Source: Pseudomonadota bacterium (lineage in GTDB: Bacteria; SAR324; XYD2-FULL-50-16; JAHJRI01). From it: a stretch of 23,264 bases of DNA. The DNA is taken from positions 1 to 23,264 of the forward strand of contig JAKSDL010000843.1 of assembly GCA_022360105.1 (NCBI GenBank). Direction: 5' to 3'. Every line of letters begins with the position of its first letter. Within the stretch, counting starts at the first letter, position 1. Under the pieces are notes generated by a model, which ran no database searches, was not told the origin of the DNA, and saw only the letters and a list, made by a program, of their open reading frames with translations. The translations under genes were made by a program, and so were the position numbers. This document shows positions 6,857-14,703 of this stretch, in pieces.

Positions 6857-8934
6857 ATTCGCTTCGGAATCATAAACTTCAAAACAGTACCACCCTTCGG
6901 ATTAATCTCAGCCCAGATTTTGCCCTGGTGATCGCCGATTATTTTTTGACAGATCGAGAGACCCAAACCTGTTCCGCCTGCCCCTGTTGCTGTTTTGCTG
7001 CTCTGAACAAATTTGTCAAAAACCGACTCCAATTCATCGACAGGGATACCGACACCGTTATCAGCCACGGCAACCAGTATATTTCTTTCTGATTCTGTAA
7101 GAGACAGCTGTACTTTGCCTCCTTCGTTGCTGAACTTGATCGCATTGGAAATCAAATTTTGCAGCACCTGGGTTATTTTGGCTCCATCGAAAAGCGCACG
7201 GTCGTCAAAATTGGGTTCCTCAAATGTTACCGTAATGTCTTTGTCCCTCTGAAATGCAGACATTTCTGTTATTGCTTTGGAAACGACGGGGGACAGCCGA
7301 TGTTCCTCAAAAATATACTTTTCCTTGCCCGATTCCAGCCGTGATAAATCCAATAAGTCATTAAGCAGATTGAGCAGTCGATGGGCACTGGAGTGGATCT
7401 CTCCAAGAAATTGCTTGATTTTTCCTCGTTTAAGCGTATCGATCTTACTCAAGCCAAGCGTTACAAAACTGAGAATACCGTGCATGGGGGTTCTCAACTC
7501 ATGGCTGATATTTGCCAGAAACTGACTTTTTGCATGACTCGCCGATTCAGCCTGGTCTCGTGCTTCTCTCAATTTCTCGGTAGTAATTCTGTGCTCATCG
7601 ATCTCTTTACTGAGCTCCTGATTGATAAGTCTTAATTCTGTGGTGCGAATTTCAACTTTCTCCTCAAGCTTTTCATTTAATTCCACCAAATTGGAGCGGG
7701 CTTTTTTTAGTTTGTTATGCAATTCATTAAACGTTTCTGCCAGCGTTTCAAATTCATCATTGGATTTCAACATAACCGGGCTGGTTTGACTAAGATCCGC
7801 TTTTTTGATCGAACTTGTCAGAGTGCCAAGGGGTTTCAGAATGAATCGTTTAAAAAAGAAATGGAACAGGAATATTAAAATAAAAATCGTACAAACAGTG
7901 AATCCAATAACGAAAAACAGTATTTTGAATTTGGTGGCAATCAGGGTTGATTGATCCCGCACCAGAATGACAGTGAAGTTCTTTTCACTCCCCGCAACAG
8001 CAACGGGGTGATAGTAAAAGGTGTGTGATTTTCCTTTGAGGATCACTTCTTGTTCGAAGCCGCTTTTTCCTTCAATAGCGTTCTTAACAATTGCCGATAT
8101 CTTCGGATCCCAGTCCAAATGACTCTTAGTTGTCTTCATATGACCGGAATTGTCCAGCACACCATCGAATGAAACCTTTGTTTCCAATATTTCCAACGAC
8201 ATGTTTTTGAGATTATAAATCTTCCGCAGCATCTCCTTTTTAGGGTGGGCTATCACCACACCTTCGTTATCGGTGATCATGGCATAAAGATCTTTCGAAT
8301 AAATATGTTTGCTGACGAAGGTTTGCAGAAAATCGAAATTAATGTCCGTTCCGAGAATGCCAATCAGCTTATCTTTGTACAAAACAGGGTGGAATATGGT
8401 CGAGACAGGTTTGTCGCCGGTGAGTGAATAATAAGATTTGGAAACAAAAGGAGAATGATTCTCATCCGCCATGATTTTACGATACCACCAACGCTTGTCT
8501 CGCAAACCAGGTATCCCAAAGCTCCTGGCAGTCTGTCTTCCCTGGGCATCCTGCAGGAAAAACAATTCAACAAAATCATACTGTTTCTGCATTTGAACGA
8601 ACAAGGGCAAACCGCTGTTGTCACTTAATCCGTTTCCTATTTCATATTGACTGATGTAAGCCTGCAAACGCTTGTTCCATTCTTTTGGGGCGCTAAGCAG
8701 ATTTTCAATAACAATGGGATTGACTGATAACTGATAATTCAGTGAATAGGATCGATCAATAAATCCTTCAACATTGCCAACTAATCCCTTCAGATGCAAT
8801 TCATCTTTTTGTAAGACTTCCTTTTTAAATTGATCCAGCAGGTAGAATGCGACGGTGATGGACGAAATGAGAATTGAAAGGCAAACGGATATGGCAATAA
8901 ACCAGTAAAATTTGGAACCGACTTTGTTTTTCAT
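6853..8934 (-). CDS. Sensor histidine kinase with periplasmic Cache-like sensor and HAMP domain
   Basis: A 693-residue membrane kinase. A transmembrane helix (about 10-34) is followed by a large extracytoplasmic region (about 38-330) with double-Cache features (DKRWWYRKIM, GILGTDINFDFL), a second helix (about 335-362), HAMP (about 362-415), a coiled coil, then HisKA with the phospho-acceptor H478 in SHELRTPMHG, and HATPase with N597 (N-box), D625 (DNGVGIP) and the GGTGLGLSI loop. All catalytic boxes are present. It probably senses a small organic ligand and phosphorylates a receiver protein, but no response regulator adjoins it, so it is an orphan. The divergent gap next to it contains a decayed fragment of a domain often fused to receivers. 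No clear Shine-Dalgarno lies before the ATG; the direct repeat TTGCATTCCTTGCATT sits there instead. Confidence 0.93.
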   Translation of the reverse strand: MKNKVGSKFYWFIAISVCLSILISSITVAFYLLDQFKKEVLQKDELHLKGLVGNVEGFIDRSYSLNYQLSVNPIVIENLLSAPKEWNKRLQAYISQYEIGNGLSDNSGLPLFVQMQKQYDFVELFFLQDAQGRQTARSFGIPGLRDKRWWYRKIMADENHSPFVSKSYYSLTGDKPVSTIFHPVLYKDKLIGILGTDINFDFLQTFVSKHIYSKDLYAMITDNEGVVIAHPKKEMLRKIYNLKNMSLEILETKVSFDGVLDNSGHMKTTKSHLDWDPKISAIVKNAIEGKSGFEQEVILKGKSHTFYYHPVAVAGSEKNFTVILVRDQSTLIATKFKILFFVIGFTVCTIFILIFLFHFFFKRFILKPLGTLTSSIKKADLSQTSPVMLKSNDEFETLAETFNELHNKLKKARSNLVELNEKLEEKVEIRTTELRLINQELSKEIDEHRITTEKLREARDQAESASHAKSQFLANISHELRTPMHGILSFVTLGLSKIDTLKRGKIKQFLGEIHSSAHRLLNLLNDLLDLSRLESGKEKYIFEEHRLSPVVSKAITEMSAFQRDKDITVTFEEPNFDDRALFDGAKITQVLQNLISNAIKFSNEGGKVQLSLTESERNILVAVADNGVGIPVDELESVFDKFVQSSKTATGAGGTGLGLSICQKIIGDHQGKIWAEINPKGGTVLKFMIPKRI

Positions 8935-9419
8935 AAATGCAAGGAATGCAAGCTGTTACTATTGAGTGCTTAAAAATAAATCCTTTTGTTTTTTCACTTT
9001 TCGATCAGATTTCAAAACGAGTTAGAACAACTTCTTTAACGGTTTTTTCGCTCTTTTACCAGCAAAGTTATCGTTATTTGGGGAATAGCGTGTCCCGCGC
9101 ATAAAAAGTCCCAAAAAGACGACATCCAATATCACCTTTTCTTGATCGAATCATATGTTGAAAAGCACTCGGAAGTCTTGTTCAATTATGATATCTGCCC
9201 GGATTGCATGGCTGATCTTGACTTGGAAAATTCAACTTTATAGGATCGATCTCCAATCGTAAAAAATGGTTGAGCCAACTTGGTTCAAAAATCATACATC
9301 CTACATCTAAACTGCGGCATACCGTTGTTTAGTTATTCAAGCGTATCCTTGACCTATAAAAGTATGGATATTTTGGAAGGGACAAAGCCTTTGATCTGCA
9401 ATAAACAGGGAGAGATCAC
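8935..9419. other. Gap between kinase and outer-membrane gene, with coding relic
   Basis: This 485-base gap holds the start-less relic described separately at about 9004-9243. The remainder is A/T-rich and should contain divergent promoters for the kinase and for the gene at 9420, but I see no convincing hexamer pair. TTGACC at 9349-9354 lacks a well-placed -10. Confidence 0.5.
9004..9243 (+). pseudogene. Decayed C-terminal fragment of a PAS/receiver-type signalling protein
   Basis: The frame ending at TAG 9241-9243 reads ACPAHKK (from 9088), then IESYVEKHSEVLF and NYDICPDCMADLDLE. This closely follows the Cys-rich tail CxxCKKIRDDxGYW...HSxxxFSHGICPDC that I know from the ends of receiver- and PAS-containing signalling proteins, especially in deltaproteobacteria. 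Here the second Cys of the first pair is His and the IRDDxGYW core is eroded. In the same frame an upstream RFQNELEQLL segment, resembling the coiled coil that normally precedes this tail, is cut by TAA at 9037. No ATG or GTG precedes the Cys motif in frame. I infer a relic of a deleted gene, possibly the partner of the adjacent orphan kinase. The region 9064-9243 is the best supported part; the left edge is uncertain. Confidence 0.6.
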
Positions 9420-9959
9420 ATGTTTCTTAAAATCAGAAAACTCATTATCACAATGTTTTGTGCCTTAACACTAACGATTGTTAGTTATGGCAATATTGCT
9501 GCGATAGAAAAGATTGAGTTAAATGCATCACTATACACGCATATTGTTGGAACCTTGATTATGGCTGGTGCTGAATATCCTGTTGCTGAAAAACTAGCTA
9601 TTTATGCCAGAATTGGAAATTTTGCTTATTCCTACACAGACCTCAGTGACTACCATGAAGACGGTCGTGGAAATTACATCGGGGCCGGAGTCAGCATTTA
9701 TCCAATCACCCCCAGGCAAAAACTTCATATCGGAGTCGGACTGGAGCAGATCAACGGTAAAACAGATTGGGAAGATGACAACAAGAGAGGTGATATAGAA
9801 ATATCAGGCACCTCCCCGGCTGTCACTATCGGCTACAAATGGCTGATAGACAATGAGTTCGTCGTAGAACCTAACGTTCTCTACGTAAATATTCCCTCGG
9901 GAGACCTCAAAAACTCCGTCATCGTCGGTCTCGGCGTATTGGTTGGTTTAAGGTTTTAA
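9420..9959 (+). CDS. Small predicted outer-membrane beta-barrel protein
   Basis: A 179-residue protein with a Sec signal peptide (charged start, hydrophobic stretch to about residue 22, cleavage likely after NIAA). The mature part has alternating polar and hydrophobic strands (LYTHIVGTLIMAGAEY, YIGAGVSIYPI, KLHIGVGLEQI, AVTIGYKWL, VIVGLGVLVGLRF) and ends in Phe, the signature that directs barrels to the Bam machinery. Its length would suit an eight-stranded barrel of the OmpX/OmpW size class. I do not recognise a specific family or function. GGGAGAG lies 4 bases before the ATG, which fixes the start. It stands alone, and no terminator with a T-run is evident after it. Confidence 0.72.
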   Translation: MFLKIRKLIITMFCALTLTIVSYGNIAAIEKIELNASLYTHIVGTLIMAGAEYPVAEKLAIYARIGNFAYSYTDLSDYHEDGRGNYIGAGVSIYPITPRQKLHIGVGLEQINGKTDWEDDNKRGDIEISGTSPAVTIGYKWLIDNEFVVEPNVLYVNIPSGDLKNSVIVGLGVLVGLRF

Positions 9960-10162
9960 ATGATTTCCTGCTTGCCAGAAAAAGGCAAAACCAACATCTC
10001 AAAACACTGTACCCCCAGTCATTATAGGCTCGTACTCAGTGTCACTATACAAAAATCTATGGTATATCAATTTTTAAGCGTTCGGGGTTTTTAACTGTAA
10101 AACTGATATGTTTAAATTTGATAACCCGATTGAAGGAATGAAGGAAAACCTTTGAAATTCAT

Positions 10163-10234
10163 TTGAAACAGAAGGAGGGTAATATTTTGAAATCTGTTCC
10201 AGGGCGTATTAGTGTACGCATAACTATCAGTTAA
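10163..10234 (+). other. Possible very small ORF with a strong ribosome site
   Basis: AGGAGGG (10173-10179) lies 7 bases before TTG at 10187, opening a 15-codon frame (KSVPGRISVRITIS after the start) that ends at TAA 10234. The frame stays open upstream to 10142. It ends 19 bases from the 3' end of tRNA-Sec on the other strand. It may be a leader peptide, a remnant or chance; no homology is recognised. Confidence 0.2.
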
Positions 10235-10253
10235 AGTTGTAGAACTTCATGAA

Positions 10254-10352
10254 TGGCGGAGGTACGTGGGAATCGAACCCACCCAGCACGTTCTGCACGC
10301 GCCGCGCACGGTTTTGAAGACCGGGGAGCCCACCAGAGACTCAACTACCTCC
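10254..10352 (-). tRNA. selC: tRNA-Sec (anticodon UCA)
   Basis: A 99-nt tRNA read on the minus strand. The acceptor arm GGAGGTA pairs with TACCTCC before the discriminator G, and the 3' CCA is encoded at 10254-10256. The anticodon loop is CTTCAAA, so the anticodon is UCA, reading UGA. The T arm is GTGGG TTCGATT CCCAC. A long variable arm, CGGCGCG paired with CGTGCTG including two G-U pairs, sits between them. The overall layout matches bacterial SelC, with its elongated acceptor and long extra arm; the eighth acceptor pair appears as G-G. It implies SelA, SelB and SelD elsewhere in the genome. No selenoprotein gene with an internal in-frame TGA is seen in this window. Confidence 0.95.
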
Positions 10353-10395
10353 GGGTAGCGTGGTATTCAGAGAGGTTTTGCCTGATGTCATTATC

Positions 10396-10425
10396 ATGCT
10401 AGCAACCGACCCGATTATTCGTCAA
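10396..10425 (-). promoter_or_regulatory. Possible promoter of tRNA-Sec
   Basis: On the minus strand TTGACG (10420-10425) and TAGCAT (10396-10401) are separated by 18 bases, which would start transcription about 37 bases before the tRNA. The -10 match is mediocre, so this is tentative. Confidence 0.3.
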
Positions 10426-10516
10426 TCGAACCTTTTCCCATCATTGAATTCGAGTGACCATGCATGATCAGGCTGGCTGAACCACGTAAAACGGGTTTTT
10501 CTCAGTAACTTTTAAG

Positions 10517-11500
10517 TTAAAAATAAAGGGTCCCTTTAAATCCGAATGTGCCGGAATCCGGGGTATTGGTTCCGGCAAAGATATCTTCAAAGTAAAATCC
10601 TGCATACCAGGGAAGGTTAACCGTTGAATCTTCCAACTGGTTTAAGTTCCCAAAATTTAGGAACAACCTGTAGGAATAAGCCAAATAATTGTCTCCCTGG
10701 TCGACCTTGTTGATGATAGTTTTTCCTGAAGTCAATGCTTTAACCCCTCCCCCGTAATTCAATGAACCAAAATTATCGGAAAGATCGATGCTTAACAGCA
10801 CGGTATTCCCTTTCTTTATTTCGTAATTAGTCCCGTCCTCTGTGATTTCAAATGTCTCTGTTGCCAATGCAGCTACTTCAACATCTGTCCTGAATTCGGA
10901 ATCACTTGAGTAGACTATCCAGCGCATAAATATTCCCAAATCATTGGCCCCGTTTCCAAGAGAAATATTATCCGAATCAGACAGGTAGTATTCACCGTTA
11001 TTGCCATTGAGTTCAAGCCTTACCCTAAAATCAGTTGAATCGTTATATATCGGTCGCCATGTTGCTATTAACGAGATATCTCCCAATCCCTGGCTCTCGG
11101 CGGTTTCATAGTCGGAAGCAAACTGCATGTGCGTCGCATTCCCGGTATCCGCAACATCCAGATTTGATTCACGCTTGTTAATAACGAACGGCACAACAGC
11201 CGCAAGATTCAGACTACCAAAGAGCCCATATTGCAATTTAAATGAGTGAACCATTGAAGTATAAGCCAAGTCCCCTTTGATATCCTCTTCACCGATTGAA
11301 TTTCGATCCAGCAATTCCTTAAGCAAGTCTTTTTGCTGGGAGCCATCGAGAATTGAATTGTAGCTGAAAGTGGTCAACTCGTAGCTCGAAGAAAAAACAC
11401 CTTTAGGCAAAAAATCGATCTCCTGGGCCGATCCTGTTTGAACCAAGAACAAAATGAAAAAGGGAAAAAGGAAAGTGAAGGTTGTTTTAATGGGTTGCAT
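10517..11500 (-). CDS. Predicted outer-membrane protein of unknown function
   Basis: A 327-residue protein from the ATG at 11500, with a clear Sec signal (QPIKTTF, a hydrophobic run, then QTGSAQ as the probable cleavage site). The mature protein alternates hydrophobic and polar residues, is rich in Tyr, Gly, Asn and Asp turns, and ends GTLYF, a typical terminal barrel strand. It resembles uncharacterised porin-like or DUF3187-like barrels, but I cannot name a family with confidence. An in-frame GTG at 11518 would add six residues before the signal; I prefer the ATG because it gives a standard signal peptide. Neither start has a visible Shine-Dalgarno sequence. It lies 107 bases behind maf on the same strand, so it may or may not belong to that transcript. 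Confidence 0.65.
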   Translation of the reverse strand: MQPIKTTFTFLFPFFILFLVQTGSAQEIDFLPKGVFSSSYELTTFSYNSILDGSQQKDLLKELLDRNSIGEEDIKGDLAYTSMVHSFKLQYGLFGSLNLAAVVPFVINKRESNLDVADTGNATHMQFASDYETAESQGLGDISLIATWRPIYNDSTDFRVRLELNGNNGEYYLSDSDNISLGNGANDLGIFMRWIVYSSDSEFRTDVEVAALATETFEITEDGTNYEIKKGNTVLLSIDLSDNFGSLNYGGGVKALTSGKTIINKVDQGDNYLAYSYRLFLNFGNLNQLEDSTVNLPWYAGFYFEDIFAGTNTPDSGTFGFKGTLYF

Positions 11501-11607
11501 GTTAAGTAAGAGGAACACTTGATATAAATTATTAGAATAAAATGCGGTTTTTATCCTGTTTGGTTGTTTTTTAAAAGCATTTTGTTGGCAAAACGCTGTT
11601 TAACTCT

Positions 11608-12204
11608 TTATTTTGTATCGATTACCTGCATGGCTACCAGATCCCGGAGGAGTACTTCGATAGGGAGTCCCACCACATTGTTGTAGGAACCTTTGATAGA
11701 CTCCACAAGGATTGTTCCCAGTCCCTGAATCGAGTATGCACCGGCTTTGTCCAGGGGTTCCCGGGACTGCGAATAAGCTGAAAGCAATTCATCGGAAAGC
11801 TGGTTAAATCGGACTTCCGTAGATACTGATCGATTAATTTCTTCATTGGTGCTTTTATCCACCACCTGGTATGAAGTGATTACCTCGTGCGTGTTCCCGT
11901 TTAATTTTTTGAGCATTGGCAACACGTCGCCCTGAGAAGCGGGTTTCCCCAATATTTCACCTTCGAAGACAACAATGGTATCCGCAGCAATTACCACTGC
12001 ATCTGCGGTACATTCCGGAATGACCGCATTTGCTTTTTCCAAAGCCATTCTGCGGGCGAAGCTTTCCGGCCCTTCCCCCGGTATTACCGATTCGTCGATA
12101 TTGCCGATGATAATTTCAAAATTCAGATTGTACTTTTCCAGATAATCTTTTCGTCTTGGAGAGCCTGAGGCTAAAACTATATGTTTGTATTGAACAAGGT
12201 GCAT
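11608..12204 (-). CDS. maf: Maf-family nucleoside triphosphate pyrophosphatase
   Basis: A 198-residue cytoplasmic enzyme of the Maf/YhdE/YceF family, which hydrolyses dTTP/UTP or modified nucleotides to monophosphates and diphosphate and is linked to division arrest. Seen motifs are LASGSPRR at the N-terminus (phosphate-binding loop), SFARRMALEKA, the acidic IAADTIVVFEG with the catalytic Asp, LGKP, DKAGAYSIQG and the C-terminal GSYNNVVGLPIE. Length is normal and no key residue is missing. It lies 75 bases behind mrdA in the same direction, at the place where rodA is often found, so it is likely the tail of the shape operon. Genomes often place maf near mreBCD, which fits its septum-related role. 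The subtype (dTTP/UTP versus m7GTP) is not certain. Confidence 0.93.
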   Translation of the reverse strand: MHLVQYKHIVLASGSPRRKDYLEKYNLNFEIIIGNIDESVIPGEGPESFARRMALEKANAVIPECTADAVVIAADTIVVFEGEILGKPASQGDVLPMLKKLNGNTHEVITSYQVVDKSTNEEINRSVSTEVRFNQLSDELLSAYSQSREPLDKAGAYSIQGLGTILVESIKGSYNNVVGLPIEVLLRDLVAMQVIDTK

Positions 12205-12279
12205 ATTTCGATAAAAATTAATGATTTACGAGGTAAGGAATCTGACCAGGATCACACGATACTTGCTGATGAACACGGA

Positions 12280-14202
12280 TCACGCATCATTTCCGATTTC
12301 TTTGGAGTCTGGAGGAAGGTCATCCAATGGAGATTTAGGAACTGATTCAATGTTGGTAAAATAGTAATCAATAATCTGTCTGGCAATGGCTGCAGAATTT
12401 GACCCCGAACTGCCGTGTTCGAACATAACAGCCAAGGTAATCATAGGATTGTCCACAGGCGCAAATGCTGTAAACCAGGCATGATTCTGATACTTTTCCG
12501 CAACTTCGCCTTGTTCTTTGAGAATCTTGTCCCTTGTTTTGGAGCTAATCACCTCGGTAGTCCCGGTTTTACCGGCAATACTGACTATTCTTGATTTTGC
12601 TCTTCTGCCGGTACCTTTTTCTCCCTGAACGTTTCGTGTCATTCCCTGCCTTAATAGTTCTAACGTTTCAGGTTTGATTCCGATTTCACGTTTTTCAATT
12701 TCAGTCTCGAGCAGGTTGACACCAGGCTCCAGTTTCCCAATTTTGGTCAAGCTGGCATTATCGATATGCTGTTTGACGATCCGTGGTTTAACGAAAAAGC
12801 CACCATTTGCTATCGCATTGATATAACTTACCAGCTGGATTGGAGTGACACTAAGATAACCTTGACCGATTGCAACATTGGGAGTTTCTCCTTTTTGCCA
12901 TTCCTGCTTGTAACGTTTGAGTTTCCATTCCTTGTCCGGTACAACACCACTCAATTCTGAAAGCAGATCCACTCCTGACGGGGCACCCAGTCCAAATATA
13001 TTGGCGTATTCCTTGATTTTCCCGATTCCCATCTCCATGGCAACTTTGTAGAAGAATACATTGCAAGAGTGCTCAATAGCCTGAACCACATTAAGATAAC
13101 CATGACCGCTTCTTTTCCAGCAGTGCATTTTAGTGCGTTTTAATCGGATAAAACCATCACACTTTATTTCCGTATCCGGGGCAATCACTCCCGATTCCAA
13201 AGCAGCGGCAGCTGTCACCATCTTAAAGGTAGATCCCGGAGAATAGATGCCCTGAATACATTTGTTATTCAAGACATGCTCCGGATCGTTCCTGAGCTCC
13301 TTCCAGCGTTTTACGCTAAGTCCTTGAGAGAATTCGTTAGGATCGAAGGCCGGAAGACTGACCATAGCCAAAACCTCACCGGTATGCGGCGACATCACAA
13401 TGGCTGCGCCACGGCGTTCTCCCATTATTCTTTCAATTTGGCGCTGCAGCACACTGTCAATCGAAAGAATGATGTCATTCCCGGGTTTGGGATCGATCTG
13501 TCCGGGATAGGTTCGAATTTCCCTTCCTGCGTTATTCACCTCAACCTGCATTCCGCCATCAGTACCGATCAGATGCTCATTGTAGACTGCTTCGATGCCT
13601 TCTTGACCGACAATTTTTGCTGATTTGATTTTGTTTTCAGGAAGGTTTTTAAGCTGTGCCTTGTTAATCTCGCTCATATACCCAAAAACGTGGGCTCCGG
13701 TACTCAGCAATGGATAATAGCGGCGTGGTACCACTTCGATAGAAATTCCCGGGAATTGCTCCTGGTAGGTTTCTATCAAGGCTATCTGTCTCAAGGTGAG
13801 ATCCTTGTATATTTGTATGGGGACAAAGCGGGCGGTTTTAAGTTGGGATTTTAAATTCCTTTGCAATTGTTCCTTGGGAATTTGCAGCGACAGGGAAATT
13901 TTGTTCAACACCTCATCGATGTCCGGCACATCTTCTCTGACAAGGTTCAAGATATAAGAAGGGATATTTTTGGCAACTATCACCCCGTTTCGATCGTAAA
14001 CAATCCCCCTGGGAGCTGCCAAGGACTTTAAGCGAATTCGATTACCTTTGGAAAGCTCCTTGTAGGTTTTGCCGTTTTTTACCTGCAGGTTCCATAATCT
14101 CCAAACAATGGCTGCAAAAGGAACTGTCAGGACAGAGCGAATTATTATGTCTCTGCGGTTGAAGAGCTGCAACTCTTCAAATGATAGCGGTTCTTCCTTC
14201 AA
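12280..14202 (-). CDS. mrdA: Penicillin-binding protein 2 (elongasome transpeptidase)
   Basis: A 640-residue class B PBP that cross-links lateral-wall peptidoglycan with RodA and MreBCD. It has a short cytoplasmic start, one membrane anchor (about residues 19-35), a pedestal/dimerisation domain with RLKSLAAPRGIVYDRNG, and a transpeptidase domain. The active-site motifs are S324-TFK, S379-CN and K545-TG. The start is TTG at 14202, overlapping the mreD stop by four bases (TTGA), with GGAGAG six bases upstream, so translation is coupled. The C-terminus is somewhat extended and acidic/proline-rich. rodA, the usual next gene, does not follow; maf does. The mre-mrdA order strongly supports PBP2 rather than the divisome protein FtsI. 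Confidence 0.95.
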   Translation of the reverse strand: MKEEPLSFEELQLFNRRDIIIRSVLTVPFAAIVWRLWNLQVKNGKTYKELSKGNRIRLKSLAAPRGIVYDRNGVIVAKNIPSYILNLVREDVPDIDEVLNKISLSLQIPKEQLQRNLKSQLKTARFVPIQIYKDLTLRQIALIETYQEQFPGISIEVVPRRYYPLLSTGAHVFGYMSEINKAQLKNLPENKIKSAKIVGQEGIEAVYNEHLIGTDGGMQVEVNNAGREIRTYPGQIDPKPGNDIILSIDSVLQRQIERIMGERRGAAIVMSPHTGEVLAMVSLPAFDPNEFSQGLSVKRWKELRNDPEHVLNNKCIQGIYSPGSTFKMVTAAAALESGVIAPDTEIKCDGFIRLKRTKMHCWKRSGHGYLNVVQAIEHSCNVFFYKVAMEMGIGKIKEYANIFGLGAPSGVDLLSELSGVVPDKEWKLKRYKQEWQKGETPNVAIGQGYLSVTPIQLVSYINAIANGGFFVKPRIVKQHIDNASLTKIGKLEPGVNLLETEIEKREIGIKPETLELLRQGMTRNVQGEKGTGRRAKSRIVSIAGKTGTTEVISSKTRDKILKEQGEVAEKYQNHAWFTAFAPVDNPMITLAVMFEHGSSGSNSAAIARQIIDYYFTNIESVPKSPLDDLPPDSKEIGNDA

Positions 14203-14702
14203 AATTTTCTCTCCGAAAGATGAATTCTATATCGCTTTTCCAGATTCCTCAGAATCATCAGGACCGGAATGGCCAGGATTGCCGATGGAATCACTTCGTT
14301 AAACAGGACGTTGCCGAACCAGCTGTTGAATTCCCCTTGTGAAAAAAAAGTCTTTAAAAAACCCAGTACCAATACATTCATTATCAGTGTAAAGATTCCT
14401 GCGACAAATGGTAAAGTAATTAATGCTTCCTGGTAAATTTTTACAGCATACCAGCGGATGGGGAATGACAGTATGAAATAGGCCAGTCCGTAGATACCAA
14501 AAGGTAGGGTGGAAAAACAGTCGGCCGTCAAGCCCATCAAGGTTGCAATAAAGTAACCTTCAGATCCGCGCCAGTGTATGCTGAAGACCACGGAGACAAC
14601 AAAAAAAAGATTTGGTTGAAACCAATCCGATAAGGCAAAGAACGTTGTTTCAAGAATGATGGACGCAAACCAGAATAGAAAACAGACAAAGGCCGGATAC
14701 AT
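14199..14702 (-). CDS. mreD: Rod shape-determining membrane protein MreD
   Basis: A 167-residue integral membrane protein with about five hydrophobic segments spread along its length and the central motif GLTADCFSTLPFGIYGLAYF, which follows the family pattern (G-D-x-x-x-x-x-P-x-G). It bridges MreC and the cytoskeleton or synthases in the inner membrane. MreD is poorly conserved, so its identity rests partly on position: one base after mreC and overlapping mrdA by four bases. Length is typical of the family. No defect is seen. Confidence 0.9.
   Translation of the reverse strand: MYPAFVCFLFWFASIILETTFFALSDWFQPNLFFVVSVVFSIHWRGSEGYFIATLMGLTADCFSTLPFGIYGLAYFILSFPIRWYAVKIYQEALITLPFVAGIFTLIMNVLVLGFLKTFFSQGEFNSWFGNVLFNEVIPSAILAIPVLMILRNLEKRYRIHLSERKF
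14209..14214 (-). promoter_or_regulatory. Shine-Dalgarno for the TTG start of mrdA
   Basis: GGAGAG on the minus strand, inside the end of mreD, lies six bases from TTG at 14200-14202. It supports the rare TTG start and translational coupling of the two genes. Confidence 0.5.
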
Positions 14703-14703
14703 T

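Noticed and set aside
9280..9468. A plus-strand frame overlapping the outer-membrane protein start
   Set aside because: It has no ribosome site and no protein-like features, and it runs into the signal-peptide region of the real gene in another frame.
10440..10516. A terminator between tRNA-Sec and the downstream end of the barrel gene
   Set aside because: Only a 4-base stem (AACC/GGTT) with a short T-run is visible, too weak to support.
12240..12295. Repeated GGATCAC words between maf and mrdA
   Set aside because: There are only two imperfect copies, one partly inside the end of mrdA; too little to call a repeat family.
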